A stretch of DNA of 64,000 nt from Cristatella mucedo (Eukaryota > Bryozoa > Phylactolaemata > Cristatellidae): positions 808,001-872,000 of the forward strand of contig WPIO01000154.1 of assembly GCA_009760855.2 (NCBI GenBank). The letters are read 5' to 3'. Below, piece by piece: positions 1-12,058 of the stretch (positions are counted from its first letter, which is position 1; the number at the start of each line of letters is the position of its first letter). Position numbers and translations under genes: made by a program. The notes beneath the pieces are model-generated. The model saw only the letters and a list, made by a program, of their open reading frames with translations, was not told the origin of the DNA and made no database searches.

Positions 1-90
1 ATTGCCTGCAGCAGGATTCGAACCCATGACGAAGGCTGTAAAGGGAAAGCAGTAAAGGGAAGGCAGCTTACCCATGAGCTAATCTAACCA
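1..90 (-). mobile_element. S1-like tRNA-derived fragment at the window edge
   Basis: The reverse strand reads TAGCTCATGGGTAAGCTGCC ... GGGTTCGAATCCTGCTGCAG, i.e. A- and B-box-like elements. The element is cut by the window start. Confidence 0.5.
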
Positions 91-453
91 AGTCTTTGCT
101 AGAAGCAAATGTCTCTTTTTTCCTTTTTTGACATTTGAAGACGTCTCGATGCTGAATGGATAATTAGCAGATTTGTGTTATTACTCATTGATTTATTTTT
201 CGAGACTTTCTCCCTAGACTGTGATTGTGGAGCTTGCATGTAAGAAAAATTCACGCCGTTTTGGATAGCCTTATCAGGTTTTTTGCCTCTTCTTGCTAAC
301 AGATGATGCATGTAGCCTATAGATGGCACCTGCTCGATGGCAGACTTCTTTGGAAAGATGGCCTGTGCAAGATGCCACTGACAGCTCGGCTGCGTTCGAT
401 GGCAATGCCTGAGAGCAGTCTGCTGTGATATATTGCTTACATTACATTAGCTC

Positions 454-630
454 TAAAAAATCCTTGCTGATTAAACAGCCTCTTTTTGTATAGCGACAGA
501 AGAGCCTTTACGGCTATCACCACCACTTGCAGTCGGGATAAAGGATCGCCCACTGCAGGAATCGAGCCCACTACCTCGGGACCGAGGTTGTGAAAGCAAC
601 CGCCTTACCTAGTGTGCCATCACGGCTCAC
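454..630 (-). mobile_element. SINE S1, antisense
   Basis: Complete: reversed 3' end (TTAAACAGCCTCTTTTTGTA) at the left, reversed B box (GGAATCGAGCC) and reversed A box (CCTAGTGTGCCA) at the right. Confidence 0.9.
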
Positions 631-1594
631 CTCTGGCTTCTACCTGTCCTTGTGCTTTCTGCTTGTGGAGTGAGAGAGGCGCTTGGTGACTGTTAATCGT
701 CTAGAGCACAAGGGCGTGAATAATAAACTCCTACAGACTTCGCAGTTGAAAGTTGATTGGCCTGGCGTTCTGATTTGTCACAAATGGCCCAATGATTTGA
801 CAAATCACCAGCTGATCCTGCTAAGCTAATCTAACTATCGCAGTCGCTAGATGGTTTCTATAACAGACGATGGAGAAGAATTTTTATCAAGAGCCACATT
901 GTCTGTAGGGCCTACTAGGAGCACAACAGCTCATGCATGCTGGGACTCAAAATGCATCTAATCGCCCTATTTGTCTATGAGAGACGAGTGCATCGCTCAT
1001 TATGTAGTTGCAAGTGCTCCGCATGCCTTTCTAAAGTGATTGGTGAAGCCATGATGGAACACTAAATGATCGTTTAAAGCTCTTAAAAAGCCACGATGCT
1101 CTACGTTCCCAATTTTGAGGTAACTATGTGCCAACCATAAATTGCAGAGATCAGGGAAGTTCTATTTGAAAGTTAGAGACCATACATATAAATGTATAGT
1201 TGCACAGAGGCTAAACCGCAAAGACTCACCGACAGAGAGCCATTGCTAAGACTGACTGCTCTGATTAGGCTCTGCATTTTATTTTATCCTTTCGGATGAG
1301 ATAATCTGCACAACATTTACCTGCGTAATTTAATGCAATGATCAGTAGCCTGCTTACCATTTATCATAATTCAGTGAACAATTCAATATTTAATTTCGGC
1401 TATGAATGTTGCTTGTTAAAGCACATATGCGAATCAGTAAATTATCCCTATTTGTATTTTTGACATGACACTTGTCATAGCTGTGCCATCGTAGTACTAT
1501 AAATGTCACAAAGGGTGCTCCATAAGTAAATACTCGGCGACTAGTGTTTACTGCCTCACTCATTTACTTACTCACATCCAAAATTACTTGGTTG
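631..1594. other. No recognised feature
   Basis: AT-rich with no long frame, no recognisable kinase exon and no repeat of the families above. Confidence 0.5.
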
Positions 1595-1880
1595 ATGCAT
1601 CCACTAACCATTGTTTCCTGTACAGCAAATGTAAAGTGCGTAGAAAGAGATTGAGTTCTCTGAGGATGCTTTATCAAGTTATTATTATTATCCCCTGGTG
1701 CATCTGTGACAACATCTTCTCTGGACTTCTGTAACTCTCTTCTTGCAAGTGTCTCTGTTTATGCAATAAGATGCTTAAGGATGGTGCAAAACTCATCAAC
1801 TAGGCTAATCTGTTGTGAACGTCACAATTACGGCCAGTTGTGGCACCTCTGTCTGACCTGCAATGGGTCCCTATAAGAAC
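1595..1880 (+). mobile_element. LINE A tail followed by an old LINE A-like coding fragment
   Basis: 1595-1692 is a 3' tail ending in ATT repeats. From 1700 a second, older fragment carries the equivalents of LDFCNSLL, the [16 protein letters not shown] region and LADLHWLP, in the same strand with several stops. Two insertions or a rearranged one. Confidence 0.6.
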
Positions 1881-2159
1881 TGACACTCCCATTGGTTCCA
1901 GCCAGTGTGCCTTTAGCCATCCTCGGATTGTTCCGAGTTCAAACCTCCGACCGGCTTCTCTGCACATAGAGCCTCAGCACACACCACCTATCAACGCTGC
2001 TACATCTTCTGTCTTGATAACATTTAAAGCAACGAGGAAACTCACCTGTTCCTCTAAATATTTGCTTTGACCATTGGAATGCTCCTAAATATGCTTACGA
2101 AGGCTGCAGTTGTGCATGTTATTATCTCTAATCAGTTGGTGCAGTTCATTTCCTGCCGC

Positions 2160-2268
2160 CCGGGGCCAGGTGCTCACCTTTCACCACCAAGGTCGTTGGC
2201 TGGAGCCCTGCATGGTATGTAAAGCACCTGGATGGGGATTAAGATCTTGTAGGATGCTGTGCAAATGA

Positions 2269-2272
<4 letters not shown>
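2160..2272 (+). mobile_element. SINE S2, partial, running into (CA)n
   Basis: Keeps CAAGGTCGTTGGCTGGAGCC and the S2 3' end GTAAAGCACCTGGATGGGGA ... TAGGATGCTGTGCAAATG. The (CA)n tract starts right at its end. Confidence 0.7.
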
Positions 2273-2344
<72 letters not shown>

Positions 2345-2348
2345 CACA
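2271..2348. repeat. (CA)n microsatellite
   Basis: About 37 CA units with one CG interruption; starts at the end of an S2 SINE. Confidence 0.97.
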
Positions 2349-2418
2349 TATATTAATAATGATTATGATATTTAATTATCTTTGTGTGAGTGTGTTTGTG
2401 TGTATGTTTGCATACAGG

Positions 2419-2592
2419 TTAGCCGTGATGGCACACTAGGTAAGGCGGTTGCTTTCGTGACCTTGGTCCCGAGGTCGTGGGTTCGATTCCTGCGGTGGGC
2501 GATCCTTTATCGCCACTGCAAGCAGTGTTGATAGCCGTCAAGACTCTTCTGTCGCTATACAAAAAGAGGCTGTTTAAGCAGCTTGGATTTTT
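2419..2592 (+). mobile_element. SINE S1 (tRNA-derived), GAK upstream region
   Basis: tRNA-like head GCCGTGATGGCACACTAGG (A box TGGCACACTAGG) and GTGGGTTCGATTCCTGCGG (B box GGTTCGATTCC), then a family body (GCGATCC...CGCCACTGCAAGC) and the 3' end TATACAAAAAGAGGCTGTTT. A pol III promoter is thus present in principle. The loss of tRNA folding beyond the B box and the many copies make it a SINE and not a tRNA gene. Confidence 0.9.
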
Positions 2593-2750
2593 TTCTAGGA
2601 TAGGCCATGTAAAAGTAACTTGAAATTGATAGAGTTCTCTATACAACACATTATTGTTAAGTGTTAATGGACAGTGAATGATTTGAGCAAACACATTCAT
2701 AGAAGTTGGTCGTAATAATAACACATACATATAGATAGATGTACATGTAT

Positions 2751-2895
2751 AATTCATTTGTATAGCACCCTAAGAGAAGTTAATCTCTATTCAGGTGCTT
2801 CACATATGCGTCACTGCTCGAGCCCACTACCTCGGCCAGAACTTTGTCGGAGCAAGCACCTTAACCACTGGGTCAAACCAGTGCGGCTTAATAAC
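2751..2895 (-). mobile_element. SINE S2, best copy, antisense
   Basis: On the - strand: A-box region TTTGACCCAGTGGTTAAGG, B-box region AGTGGGCTCGAGCAG, then GTGAAGCACCTGAATAGAGA and a 3' end TTAGGGTGCTATACAAATG. The last 50 nt align with the LINE A tail (GTAAAGTGCCTAGAAAGAGA ... GAGGGCGCTTTATCAAGTG). Confidence 0.85.
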
Positions 2896-3014
2896 TAGGC
2901 ACTTAGATACGACGTGAGTGTTTTTTCTCTTAGACAAACTAAGGGAATTATGCATTTTAATGTGTCGATATGAATTCGCAATGTTCATAATCGGTATGTA
3001 GGCCAGTCTGTCTT

Positions 3015-3015
<1 letters not shown>

Positions 3016-3061
<46 letters not shown>

Positions 3062-3190
3062 CGCAATATCTGCATGCTTGACGATGTGAAAAAGCTAAGC
3101 ATTGTTCCAAAGACACTTGCTACTGCAGGACTGTTAAAAAAAGATCGTCTTATTAAAGATCCGCGGAAAATATCTGGCTTAAGTGTGTCC

Positions 3191-3234
<44 letters not shown>
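3016..3234. repeat. (CT)n and (GT)n microsatellites
   Basis: (CT)21 at 3016-3058 and (GT)22 at about 3189-3231, upstream of GAK exon 1. Apparent proteins across them are repeat artefacts. Confidence 0.95.
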
Positions 3235-3235
<1 letters not shown>

Positions 3236-3249
3236 CAGTCTACCTAAAT

Positions 3250-3774
3250 GGTTCAATGCCTTTATAGATGTATGCTCTGACAACGGTCCGTGAGTCGACG
3301 TGTACGTGGGAATACACCACGATCACTCTTCAATGATTATCCCGTTGGGGAATCTTGATCATAAATTGGCCATTGCCAAAGAATTAATTGTATGCTGGAT
3401 TAGGCGGCACTGTTACTTGTCGCATTTACTAGCCAAACTCTGACCGTATGAGCAAGCTTGGGTATTTCATGAATGTTCTTAGGCTCTGTCGTTACCCTGC
3501 ATGTGTGCGTGCTTATGTGCACTTGCTTGTTATGGAACGCTCTCTTCTGCCCATGCTCCTACCGTGCGAATATATTATCGGCATGCTTTTGTCAGCTCTG
3601 ATATTGGCGCTGTGCTTCCTCAGTTGGTACGGTGGCGGCTGCTTTCTCGATGGCTCGGCAAATCCTAGTGGAACATGCCAATCTTTGCTGCTTTTGGTAT
3701 GCAATCTGAATTATTGTTCTGCTTAAAAACGTCAGAGCTTGCAGAGGACGTTTAGTCGCATGCTCTTGTTGCAG
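3250..3774. other. Searched for the missing GAK kinase exon: nothing found
   Basis: A 92-codon frame (3448-3726) is open here but does not resemble a kinase and has no GT donor in suitable context at a phase-0 HRDLK. Probably intron. Confidence 0.45.
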
Positions 3775-3900
3775 TTGGAGAACTTGCTGTTCTCGTGCAA
3801 TGGACAGATGAAACTGTGTGACTTCGGCAGCGCAACAACGAAAACCTTTTATCCTGACGAGGACTGGACGGCAGCTCGCAGAATGCAAGTAGAAGAGGAG
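3775..3900 (+). CDS. GAK: GAK exon (visible 1): kinase activation segment with DFG
   Basis: Follows a TTGTTGCAG acceptor; donor is GTGAGT at 3901. Phase 0 at both ends, 42 codons. It opens just after the place of the HRDLK catalytic loop with LENLLFS, then carries [10 protein letters not shown] with the Mg-binding DFG Asp, and ends in the VEEE that precedes the APE-type helix. The DFGSATT signature is typical of the NAK family (GAK, AAK1, BIKE). The preceding exon should end in phase 0 with HRDLK; I could not find it in 1-3774. Confidence 0.93.
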
Positions 3901-6900
3901 GTGAGTCAACTGCAGCGTTTCGCACTTTGCAGGAAAAGCTCCAATCGTTTACCGGTGCTTAATATGAAGCAGAGCAGCTTCCGGGCGTCATCGTTATAGC
4001 TTCTGGCATGACGTCGGCTACTGTAGTTCTCTTGTCGTGAACAACTTCTGTATTTGTGCACCTTCATTCGGCTGGGCATTGGCAACTACTTTTTTGTGCA
4101 TATATTCATTGTACTAGTTCTGTCTGTGTGTGTGCCCAAAAGCATCACTCAGTTGCCAGTTGGCTGATGCGCTGGGACAGAGTTGCCGTGCCATCGGCTC
4201 CAAGCAGCATGCGTGCACTCCATGCGCTCTACGGACTTGTTGCCGAATCAATAAATTTGTATACATTTTAAGTAAATTTAATGTTTAAATAAATTTTAAA
4301 TCGCGAATTTGTATGGCACCACTAGATTCCGTGGGTCGTCAAGGCTGTCATTTCAAGCATCAAGCGATGATATACGCCTGAATAGACTATAAGTCATCAC
4401 AGGAAACCATTCAAATACATGTAAAAATGAAGTACAGTATATTGCCTTTAAAAGCTAATAGCAATGAAGCCAACTGCCTCAGCTTGTCCTCATGCACCGA
4501 AAAACACATCAAAGTATAAGCTATGAAAGCATACGAGGGCATGACTTATTCAGCATTAAAAAAATTAAGATCAATTTTAGCCAAAAGCCATCACTAGGAT
4601 TTATATAGTACTTGACGCCCCAAGAGTTATCAGAGAACAAGAAAAAAAAGGGAATATGTCGTGCCGTACCCCTTCGCCGAACTGAGGTGCCCCCTCCCGC
4701 AAGTGCTCCGATAAGGGCAAAGTAACCTTCACGTCTTTGGCGAAGGTGACTGATCTGCATCATCCATCTTTGTATATTGAATAAAAATAAATATTCTAAG
4801 CACCTATCCTGTTCGTATAGTTGACCCGCTTTGGAATTCACCAAGCAAGCAAGAAGTTGCTCGAAGAGCTATTGGCATGTAGCTCGTTACCGAATTCATT
4901 GCTGTGTGAAATTACATAGCCTGGTATGCTGAAGTTCTATTAAGTTTTCTGGTCTTTTGGGACGTTGAAGTCGCCCCTATCATTCTGCCACCCTCAAGCT
5001 AGGACACTGACCGAGCCAAAGTAGATGTCGTAGACAAGACAGAGTAGTCAAGTACCACATTTGATTGCAGCTGCGAGTGTACTGGCGACCGCTCTACTGC
5101 CTGGCTCTACACGAGGCTTTGAATAAGCTTATACTGTTTTATTTGCAAAGAATACCGTTTATGCTTTCAACGAGCTATAAGGAAAATTCCAGCATAACTG
5201 CTTCATCTGTATGGCTTTGTGGGATTACAGGTGGCGATACATACATGCCAACTTCCTTAATGATCGTGCTAGTTTGTGTAAACCCATCTGTAAAATTCAA
5301 TTAAGCAGCTGTGTGTGAGTATTTGTGTGTGGGAGCACATGGTCCTGTGTTTGCACTCTCTCTTTTCTTGTGCTGAGATGGCCACCTGCCTATCACATGT
5401 CTTTTGGCTGACCTTGACCGTTGATCTTAGCATTGTGTGTGTCTCGACTCGTTTGCCATGCACTCGTCTGCCTTTGGCATACAGATTGGCCACCAACGAC
5501 TACCATAGGCCCCCTTGTACTATTCCACAGATACAAATGAACACAACTCCAATGTACCGCACTCCAGAGATGCTGGATCTCTATCAGAATTTGCCTATTA
5601 ATGAAGCCCAGGATCTATGGGCACTCGGCTGTGTCCTATATGCGTTGTGCTATGTCGTACACCCTTACGAGGACTCAGCCAAACTACGCATCATAAATGC
5701 CAAGTATACACTGCCAGAAGGCCCATCCGAATACTCGATATTTCACGATATTATAAGTAAGCTGGCCGAAATGCTTTCGCAAATATTGTTGTTGCCCGAT
5801 TATTGTTTGCATGAGTTTTCACCTTCGTAATTTTCACTTTTGTTCAGCGCGATATAGTCGGACTTTATCGAGTCTCTAAGCACCAATGACCGAAGTCAGG
5901 TTAACCTTGCATAATGTAATGCATCTTCATTTGTAACTCTACAAAACCAAGAAGACTCAGTAGGTGTTACGAAGGAACTTTTCTATCGCACAGTCCAAGC
6001 GTAGGCAGCTTTCGGTACGCGTTTGGTAGCCAACAAACGTCAACTCACTTATCAAAAGAGGAACTGAGCAGCATAGCTGAGTCAGGAGGCAATCGAAGTA
6101 GTGAGTGGCATCGAAATAGCAGCATGGGACTACTAGAGGATATGCCTTAGTCGGTAGCGGGATAACAGATATATTTGCGTAAGAATTGTGGAAGTGAATT
6201 TCCACCTGCAGTGCAAAAGCTTCTGTTGGCAACTGTCGTTAAGCAGAGAAATAGATCAGCTAATTTATTGTCCCTAGATGACCTGAAGGTTACGAAGACG
6301 CTGAAACTGGTGCAGCAGTTCAGCTAGGCATGAATTAGCCAAGCCATGGCGGGCCTTGTGGGTCAGAGTAAGAACTTTGTTTGTATCCATTGAACAACCG
6401 GAAGCCATCGTAGCTTCTTGAGCAAAGGAGACACATGGCTGAACCTCTAGGAATCAATAAATAGTCTTGCTGCCATATTCATCACCAGGCGCAGTGGCCT
6501 AGTGGCTTCTTTGGTAGCCATAGAACCAGGGAGGCAGTTAAATTTTTTGCAAGACAGTCCCTAATCTTAGATAGGGATTGGGCGTAATGGCTAGCAGCAG
6601 AGGCAGCCTTCTTAATAGAACTTTCAAAATTAGGCAGTTGTCAAAGACGAAATCGAAATCCCGAACATGTGTTTACCCTAACCATTCGATCGTGCTTCCT
6701 GTGAAGCAAATGTTAAGTGCCTAGAAAGGGATTGACTTCTCTGAAGTCGCTATGTCAAATGTATTATTATTATCAGTATCATCATATGGTTACGTTTGTT
6801 CAATAGCATCACCTATTAGAAAAGCAAAGTCTGAACGTCCAGTCACACACTTGGGGTTTCCTATGAGTAGCAGTTCGATTTTATTGTCGTTTAGTTTAAA

Positions 6901-8024
6901 GAAATTTGACGACACCATGATTGAATGTCTTAAGGGCAAGCATTCAGTTTATCAGTTGCTGCAGCAGATTTTGATTTTTTAAATGACAAATACAGCTGAG
7001 TATTGTCAGCATAAAAGTGCTCGTCGATCCCGTGGACCCTAATTACATTTCCCAGTGGTTCTCTATAAATTTAGAGTAGCGACGGACCGAGAACGGACCC
7101 TTGTGGGACTCTTTAGGTGACTAATCTGGTGGATGAGACTTGAACCTAACACGACACTGATGGAGCACGACCGGATATGTAAGATTGAACCATACCATTA
7201 CCTCATCTGCAAGACCTATCTTTGTTCTAGATCGTTTAAATAGGATATCGTGATTAATAGTGTCGAAGGCAGTTGATAGATCTAGAAGCGCTAGGGCAGT
7301 GAAATTCCCGTCATTGTTGCTGCGTAGGATGTCATTGGTTACACGGAGGAGAGCAGTTTCAGTGGAGTGCTGCCGCTTGAACCCCCAATGAAATTTTCTG
7401 ACAATTCATTCTTTTGAATAAGTGCTATAAGCTGCTTAGCGACTGGGTAGTAGTTTGCTAGAACCTCGTATTCTTATCCAGGCTTTTTAAGTCTTGGACG
7501 AGCGATGGCTGGTTTGAAGGACTTTGGAAGGCTTCGGGTGTTTTTACTTCTCATCTCAAATGTGCTAGATTTGACTAATTTTGAAAAGAAGCTAAAAGCG
7601 CATGTATTTATCACAGCATTTAGCGGGTCTCTGTGATTCGACATTTTGTGGTGAGCCGTGATGGCATATTAGGTAAGGCGGTTGCTTTTCACCATCTCGA
7701 TCCCGAGGTCATGAGTTCGAATCCTGTGGTGGGTGATCCTTTATTGCCGCTGCAAGCGGTTGTGATAGCCTTAAAGGCTCTTTTGTTGCTATACAAAACA
7801 GGCTGTGGCATCAGCTGGTATTGTTTTATGTGCTTACGAATGCTGACACTGTGCATGCTGCCACTAACCATACTTGCATGCTGACCCTGTGCATTTTATC
7901 CTAACCATGCTATTCTTGTATTTTTATTGAGCATGCTACTGCTAACCATTCGATCGTGCTTCCTTTGTAGCAAATGTAAAGTGCCTAGGAAGAGATTGAG
8001 TTCTCTGGTGGCAAGATATCAAAT

Positions 8025-8064
<40 letters not shown>

Positions 8065-9241
8065 GCTAGCACTTCACCTATGCAATGTTGCAAAAATATT
8101 GGCATGCTTAGATAAGGTCACAGCTACCAAATTAATCCATGCTTTTATGATTGCCTGTCTTGACTTGCACAGATCTTTTTGAGGTCTTCTTGTGCAATAA
8201 GTCGCCATCTCAATAAAATGCTTAAAGATTGTGCCAACTCAGCAGCTGGAATTTCAGTCGTTAACATTACAAATGCTCCGTCGCCCCCTTCTGTGCGGCC
8301 TAGTTTGGCTTCTCATCCAGCAAATGCATCGAAGTCAAGGTCTTGCTGCAGCTTACTTATCTGAATTACTCCTCAGACTTCGTCTCACACCGTCTTTCCT
8401 CTGCCTTAGATCATCTAACTGCACTCCTTGCTAATCTCAGATCGTTTGATTGCTATGCCTTCAGTTGCCGTGCAACTAGATCTTGGAAATCACTATTGAC
8501 TGACATGGCAAAATCCCCTGATTTGACAACATTTAAAATTATTCTAAAATCCTCGTGCTCCCACAACCTTGCTCCCTTGATAAGATTGTCCTTCAAGTGT
8601 CTGTGTGTGTGGTTGCTGCAGTTGTCCATTTCATTATGCTGATGTGCTTCCTTTCTATCTTAAGCAAAGTGCCCTGTAAAGAAATTGTTTCCTTAGGGTT
8701 CCCTACAAAGTATTATTATTCGTATGAACAGGACGGATGCACATATTGTCTGTTGGGGATAGCATTGCAGCTGAATAGGATACATTTGCTAATTTCGTAG
8801 AGATGATTGCTCTGTGCAGGGCATCCATATCTTGCTCTACCCGGTCTTCCGACTATCGACTATGACAATACATGTTTAGCATAAGTATATCCCGGTTTCA
8901 GAAGGGCTAACTGATTCGTATTCTTACTGCTGCTGAAGCTATCAGCATTCATTTAAAATAGAGGTGTCTATTATTAGGTAATATGCTCATGTCATGCTGT
9001 AACTATCAGCAGATATGGGAACTAGATGGATGGCAGCTGTAGCGCTGGCTCGACATAGGCTGCCACTGTGGTTGCTTGCTCGTTGTAGGGCAGCTCTTTC
9101 AGGTGAATCCAAGGAATCGACCACCCATTGGCCAGCTAGTCGAAACACTACAGAGGATTGCCGCTTCCAGGGGTGTGGGCCCAACAGAACCTCTGGCACG
9201 AGAAGACTTGGATTGTCTAGGCGGTCAGTGGCAATGCATTG

Positions 9242-9273
<32 letters not shown>

Positions 9274-9318
9274 TTCTTTCTGTCTATGTCTATGTCTGTG
9301 TCTGTCTGTCTGTCTCTC

Positions 9319-9397
<79 letters not shown>

Positions 9398-10211
9398 GTC
9401 ATGCTCGAGCATGCGCTCGCTTTGGCATCCGGTTTTTTCTCCCATTGCACCGTATCATTTTTATTTGCTGTGCCTGGTCTGTTGCTCGCATTCCCGATGT
9501 CACTTTTCTGTCACAGGTTCATGCTTGTGGGTCGGCACCTCGAGCCTCTCGAGCCTTGTGTTTGTTGCATTAGGCTAAACTGCTTGCTACTCAGTGCAAT
9601 CTGAACGTCCGATCTCAACTTGTACCTTATCTACCTCAAGTCACCACCGATTTCTTCTGTGTCTTCTCAACCACTATCTAGTAGGTCTGTCCTTGCCAGT
9701 AATTAGCCGGTGAAACTTAGCCAAATCATCCATACGTTATTTATACCATAATGAGCGTCAAGCTTCAATGTACAGGCGAAGCCTGCATAGTTTTGCTAGT
9801 ACTGGTGTCGAATTGGCGCGACTCGCAGGAATGACTGAATATTTTTGGTGGTACAGTTAGTGCAGATGCACATGGCAGGCAGTGACGTGAGGCAGGATCG
9901 AAGGTATCTCCATATTCAAGCTTATGTGTGTGTACGCAGACACGTGTGCATGTATTTGTAAACGCAGACACACCTTTTGAGCACTCTGTACAGGCCGATA
10001 GTATTTCGAACCTGCAGTAACTCGCAAGCAACCCGCCGTCACTAGCACGATTGGAGGCAAACGATCCATATTTATTCAGCTGATCGGTAATCAGATTTGA
10101 AATGGAGATTTTCTTTTCCTTTGCAGCAAATTTAAAGCACCTAGAAAGAGTGAGTTCTCTGAGAGCGCTTTATCAAGTGTTATTATTATTTCTTAGAGGG
10201 AGAGAGAGACA

Positions 10212-10271
<60 letters not shown>

Positions 10272-10602
10272 GGGGAGAGACAGACAGACAGACAGGCAGA
10301 CAGACAGACAGAAAGCAACAGAGAAGTACTGATCAGAGAAATGTAAAAATACGCTTGCAGTCAGCTGTCACTCTGGAGGTAGACTTTTCTGTTGTGCTCA
10401 TTGCAGCTGCAACTGCCTCGATGCGCTGCAGAAAAAAAGACTCAATCTGCCTTTTCCTCATAGCATTCACACTGTCCATGTTAATTGTTCTTTGCGTGCT
10501 GAAACTCAGTGCTATCATTAGCCAGTTGGCATGGTTCCTTTCCGGCACTTAGAAAGAGACTTAGAGACTTGAACATACACGTGCGTACATGCATAGGCAA
10601 AA

Positions 10603-10648
<46 letters not shown>

Positions 10649-12021
10649 GCACGCACACACACACGCACACAGACACGCACACAGACACTCACACACGCAC
10701 ACAGACACTCACACACGCACACACACAAGCATACACACACACAGATGGGGATAGAGGTGGACAAACAATAGAGGTAGAATATGGAGATAAAGAGTATGCG
10801 ATGCTATTGTCTACGTGTATTGCCTTTGCCAGAACTTGCTGTCTTCTCTATGAGAGCATGGACGGTTTGGTATTCTGTGGGAGCACTAGTTATGTAATGT
10901 CATGTAACGTATCTCCTTCTGTAACTGCACAAAGCCATACAAACTATGTGAGTGTTACGCAGGAGAGTTTTGTATAGCGCACTCACAGCCTAAGCGGCTT
11001 TCGGTATGCTTTCGGTAGCCAACAGAATTCGTCTCACGCAACAAAGAGAAAGTGCGAAGCCTAGCAGAGTCAGGAGAGCAGTTGAGGTAGTGAGTAGCAT
11101 GGAAGTAGCAGCTCGGGACCGCTGAAAAGGATGAGCCATAGTCGGCAGCAGGAGATTAGTTGTAGTTGCGTAAGAATTGTGGAAGCGAGTTCAACAGTCT
11201 AGGACCTGCAGAGCTAAAGCTTCTGTCGCCAACGGTCTTTTAGCAGAGGAATGGAACATCTAATTTATTGTCCACACAGGACTTGAGGGCGGGAATGCCT
11301 GACTGGAATGCCTCTTTATTGAGAAAGCTATACATGGTCATTAAGAATAAGGGTGGGCCTAGAAAAGAGTGATGGAACCTTGTAGTCGATACGCTGCTTG
11401 ATGGGAAGTCATTGTACTTCGATGAGAAGTGGTGTAATGTGGCAATTTCTATGCCCGCGACAGACAAGCTTAGCTTCAGAGTCAAGCACCTGCTGCAAGC
11501 GTTTTATCGCACCTTCACGAAAGAAAGTGCCCAGACGCTAGGATGCACATGCCACGACGCCGGGACTCGTTACTGCGCCGCCGCCCGTTTGCCACCCGTG
11601 GCTTTGAGCAGCCGCTGCTCATGCTGATTCCTAATGACTTCCTCGAGCCAAGCAGCGGCGGTGAGCAACTTTGAGCTGTGGGCCGCGCGCCACGCACTCT
11701 ACACTATCGTTTCTGCTCATCGTTTTAGGCTCAAGCAGCGACTCGTCTGCAGCTGCCTTTGTTACTCCTCCTGGGGCTGCCGGCGGCAGCAGTGCGGCGG
11801 CACACGCTGGCAGCAGCCAGGGCGGCTCCCACACGACGACGGTCGCCTCGTCTGCAAGCAGTTTCTTCAGCTCGCTGAAAGGTGGCGCCGGGCATCTGAT
11901 GAAGAATATTAAGGATGCAGCGCACACAGTCTCGCATACTGTCTCAGCGTGAGTGGCCTGCCAGCTTGTCCAGTCCAGCTTATCCAGTCGGCTTTCCATT
12001 CGGCCTACGAGTCAAACCCAG

Positions 12022-12058
<37 letters not shown>

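Noticed and set aside
2419-2592. Functional tRNA gene
   Set aside because: A and B boxes are good, but no complete cloverleaf follows and about a dozen similar copies with a common non-tRNA body occur. A SINE explains it better.
10481-10771. Thr-His and Cys-Val repeat frames
   Set aside because: Translation of (CA)n/(GT)n; not a protein.
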